From: JAEMQF01 sp963850525
GTDB lineage: Bacteria; Pseudomonadota; Gammaproteobacteria; Burkholderiales; Burkholderiaceae_C
Reading direction: 5' to 3'
Length of the DNA: 64,000 nt
Assembly: GCA_963850525.1 (NCBI GenBank)
Contig: CAWKLQ010000001.1
Coordinates: 860,041 to 924,040, forward strand
The notes below the pieces were generated by a model, which was not told the DNA's origin, ran no database searches, and worked only from the letters and a program-made list of their open reading frames with translations. The translations under genes and the position numbers were made by a program. Within the stretch, counting starts at the first letter, position 1, and every line of letters begins with the position of its first letter. Shown one piece after another: positions 63,925 through 64,000 of the stretch.

Positions 63925-64000
63925 ATGTTCGGCCTGTTCAGCTCACCCCCATTTCGAGATCCGCATCTCGGAGAGCTTGTGCGTTCGCGCGGCCATTGGC
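63925..64000 (+). CDS. Cassette 42: second copy of the cassette 4 gene (cut by window end)
   Basis: The cassette begins at 63893; its 108 visible bases equal 33086-33193 except C33171 to T63978. The gene start MFGLFSSPPFRDPHLGEL is retained; the base change in the Leu codon region is silent (CTC to CTT). The remainder lies beyond the window. Confidence 0.85.
   Translation, partial: MFGLFSSPPFRDPHLGELVRSRGHW

Overview
The window reads as chromosome of a GC-rich betaproteobacterium, probably Burkholderiales: lptF/lptG divergent from pepA, a FimV-like protein, a CysB-type regulator and a DUF2126/ATP-grasp/transglutaminase cluster are typical of that group, and nearly every core codon ends in G or C. 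No species is claimed.

Layout. Positions 1-26.6 kb are ordinary core genes: a transglutaminase cluster; a periplasmic amino-acid-binding protein; pepA-holC; lptF-lptG; a cobalamin/siroheme chelatase; cysB and an aminotransferase; a FimV-like protein; a phosphotransferase/acyl-CoA dehydrogenase pair; a GST; tRNA-Arg and tRNA-Pro; a dioxygenase, hydrolase and amidase; a prolyl-hydroxylase-like oxygenase and an MFS transporter. Intergenic gaps at 10.7-11.7, 18.4-18.7 and 23.7-24.0 kb carry dispersed and inverted repeats.

From 31.5 kb to the right edge the window is a large sedentary chromosomal integron. The integrase gene intI lies on the minus strand (30161-31411), and its stop overlaps the start of dnaE2, the SOS mutagenesis polymerase. 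A near-consensus LexA box sits on the -10 of the intI promoter, so cassette shuffling and error-prone synthesis appear to be one SOS operon. An attI core at 31559 is followed by 41 complete gene cassettes and the start of a 42nd, all read on the plus strand away from intI. I delimited each by its attC site; 35 attC are a homogeneous 72-bp type, the others are of several different lengths or sequences.

Cassettes encode five toxin-antitoxin modules (RelE/HigB-like, two HicAB, BrnTA, TumE/TumA-like), a HEPN protein, VOC, cupin, NUDIX, MmcQ/YjbR, Sel1 and NTF2-like proteins, many small membrane proteins and unknowns. Two families of cassettes without a recognisable gene recur 3-6 times and carry promoter-like extended -10 motifs.

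Mobile elements: four IS110-family (IS1111-type) elements sit at the identical position inside four attC sites. Their non-coding 3' region carries a short sequence that matches the target attC, a candidate guide RNA. One IS3-family element interrupts a cassette gene with a 3-bp target duplication. The toxin genes and some short ORFs start 6-7 nt after their -10 box, which implies leaderless transcripts. Cassette ends show 10-13 bp of complementarity to their own starts, beyond the 7-bp R box.
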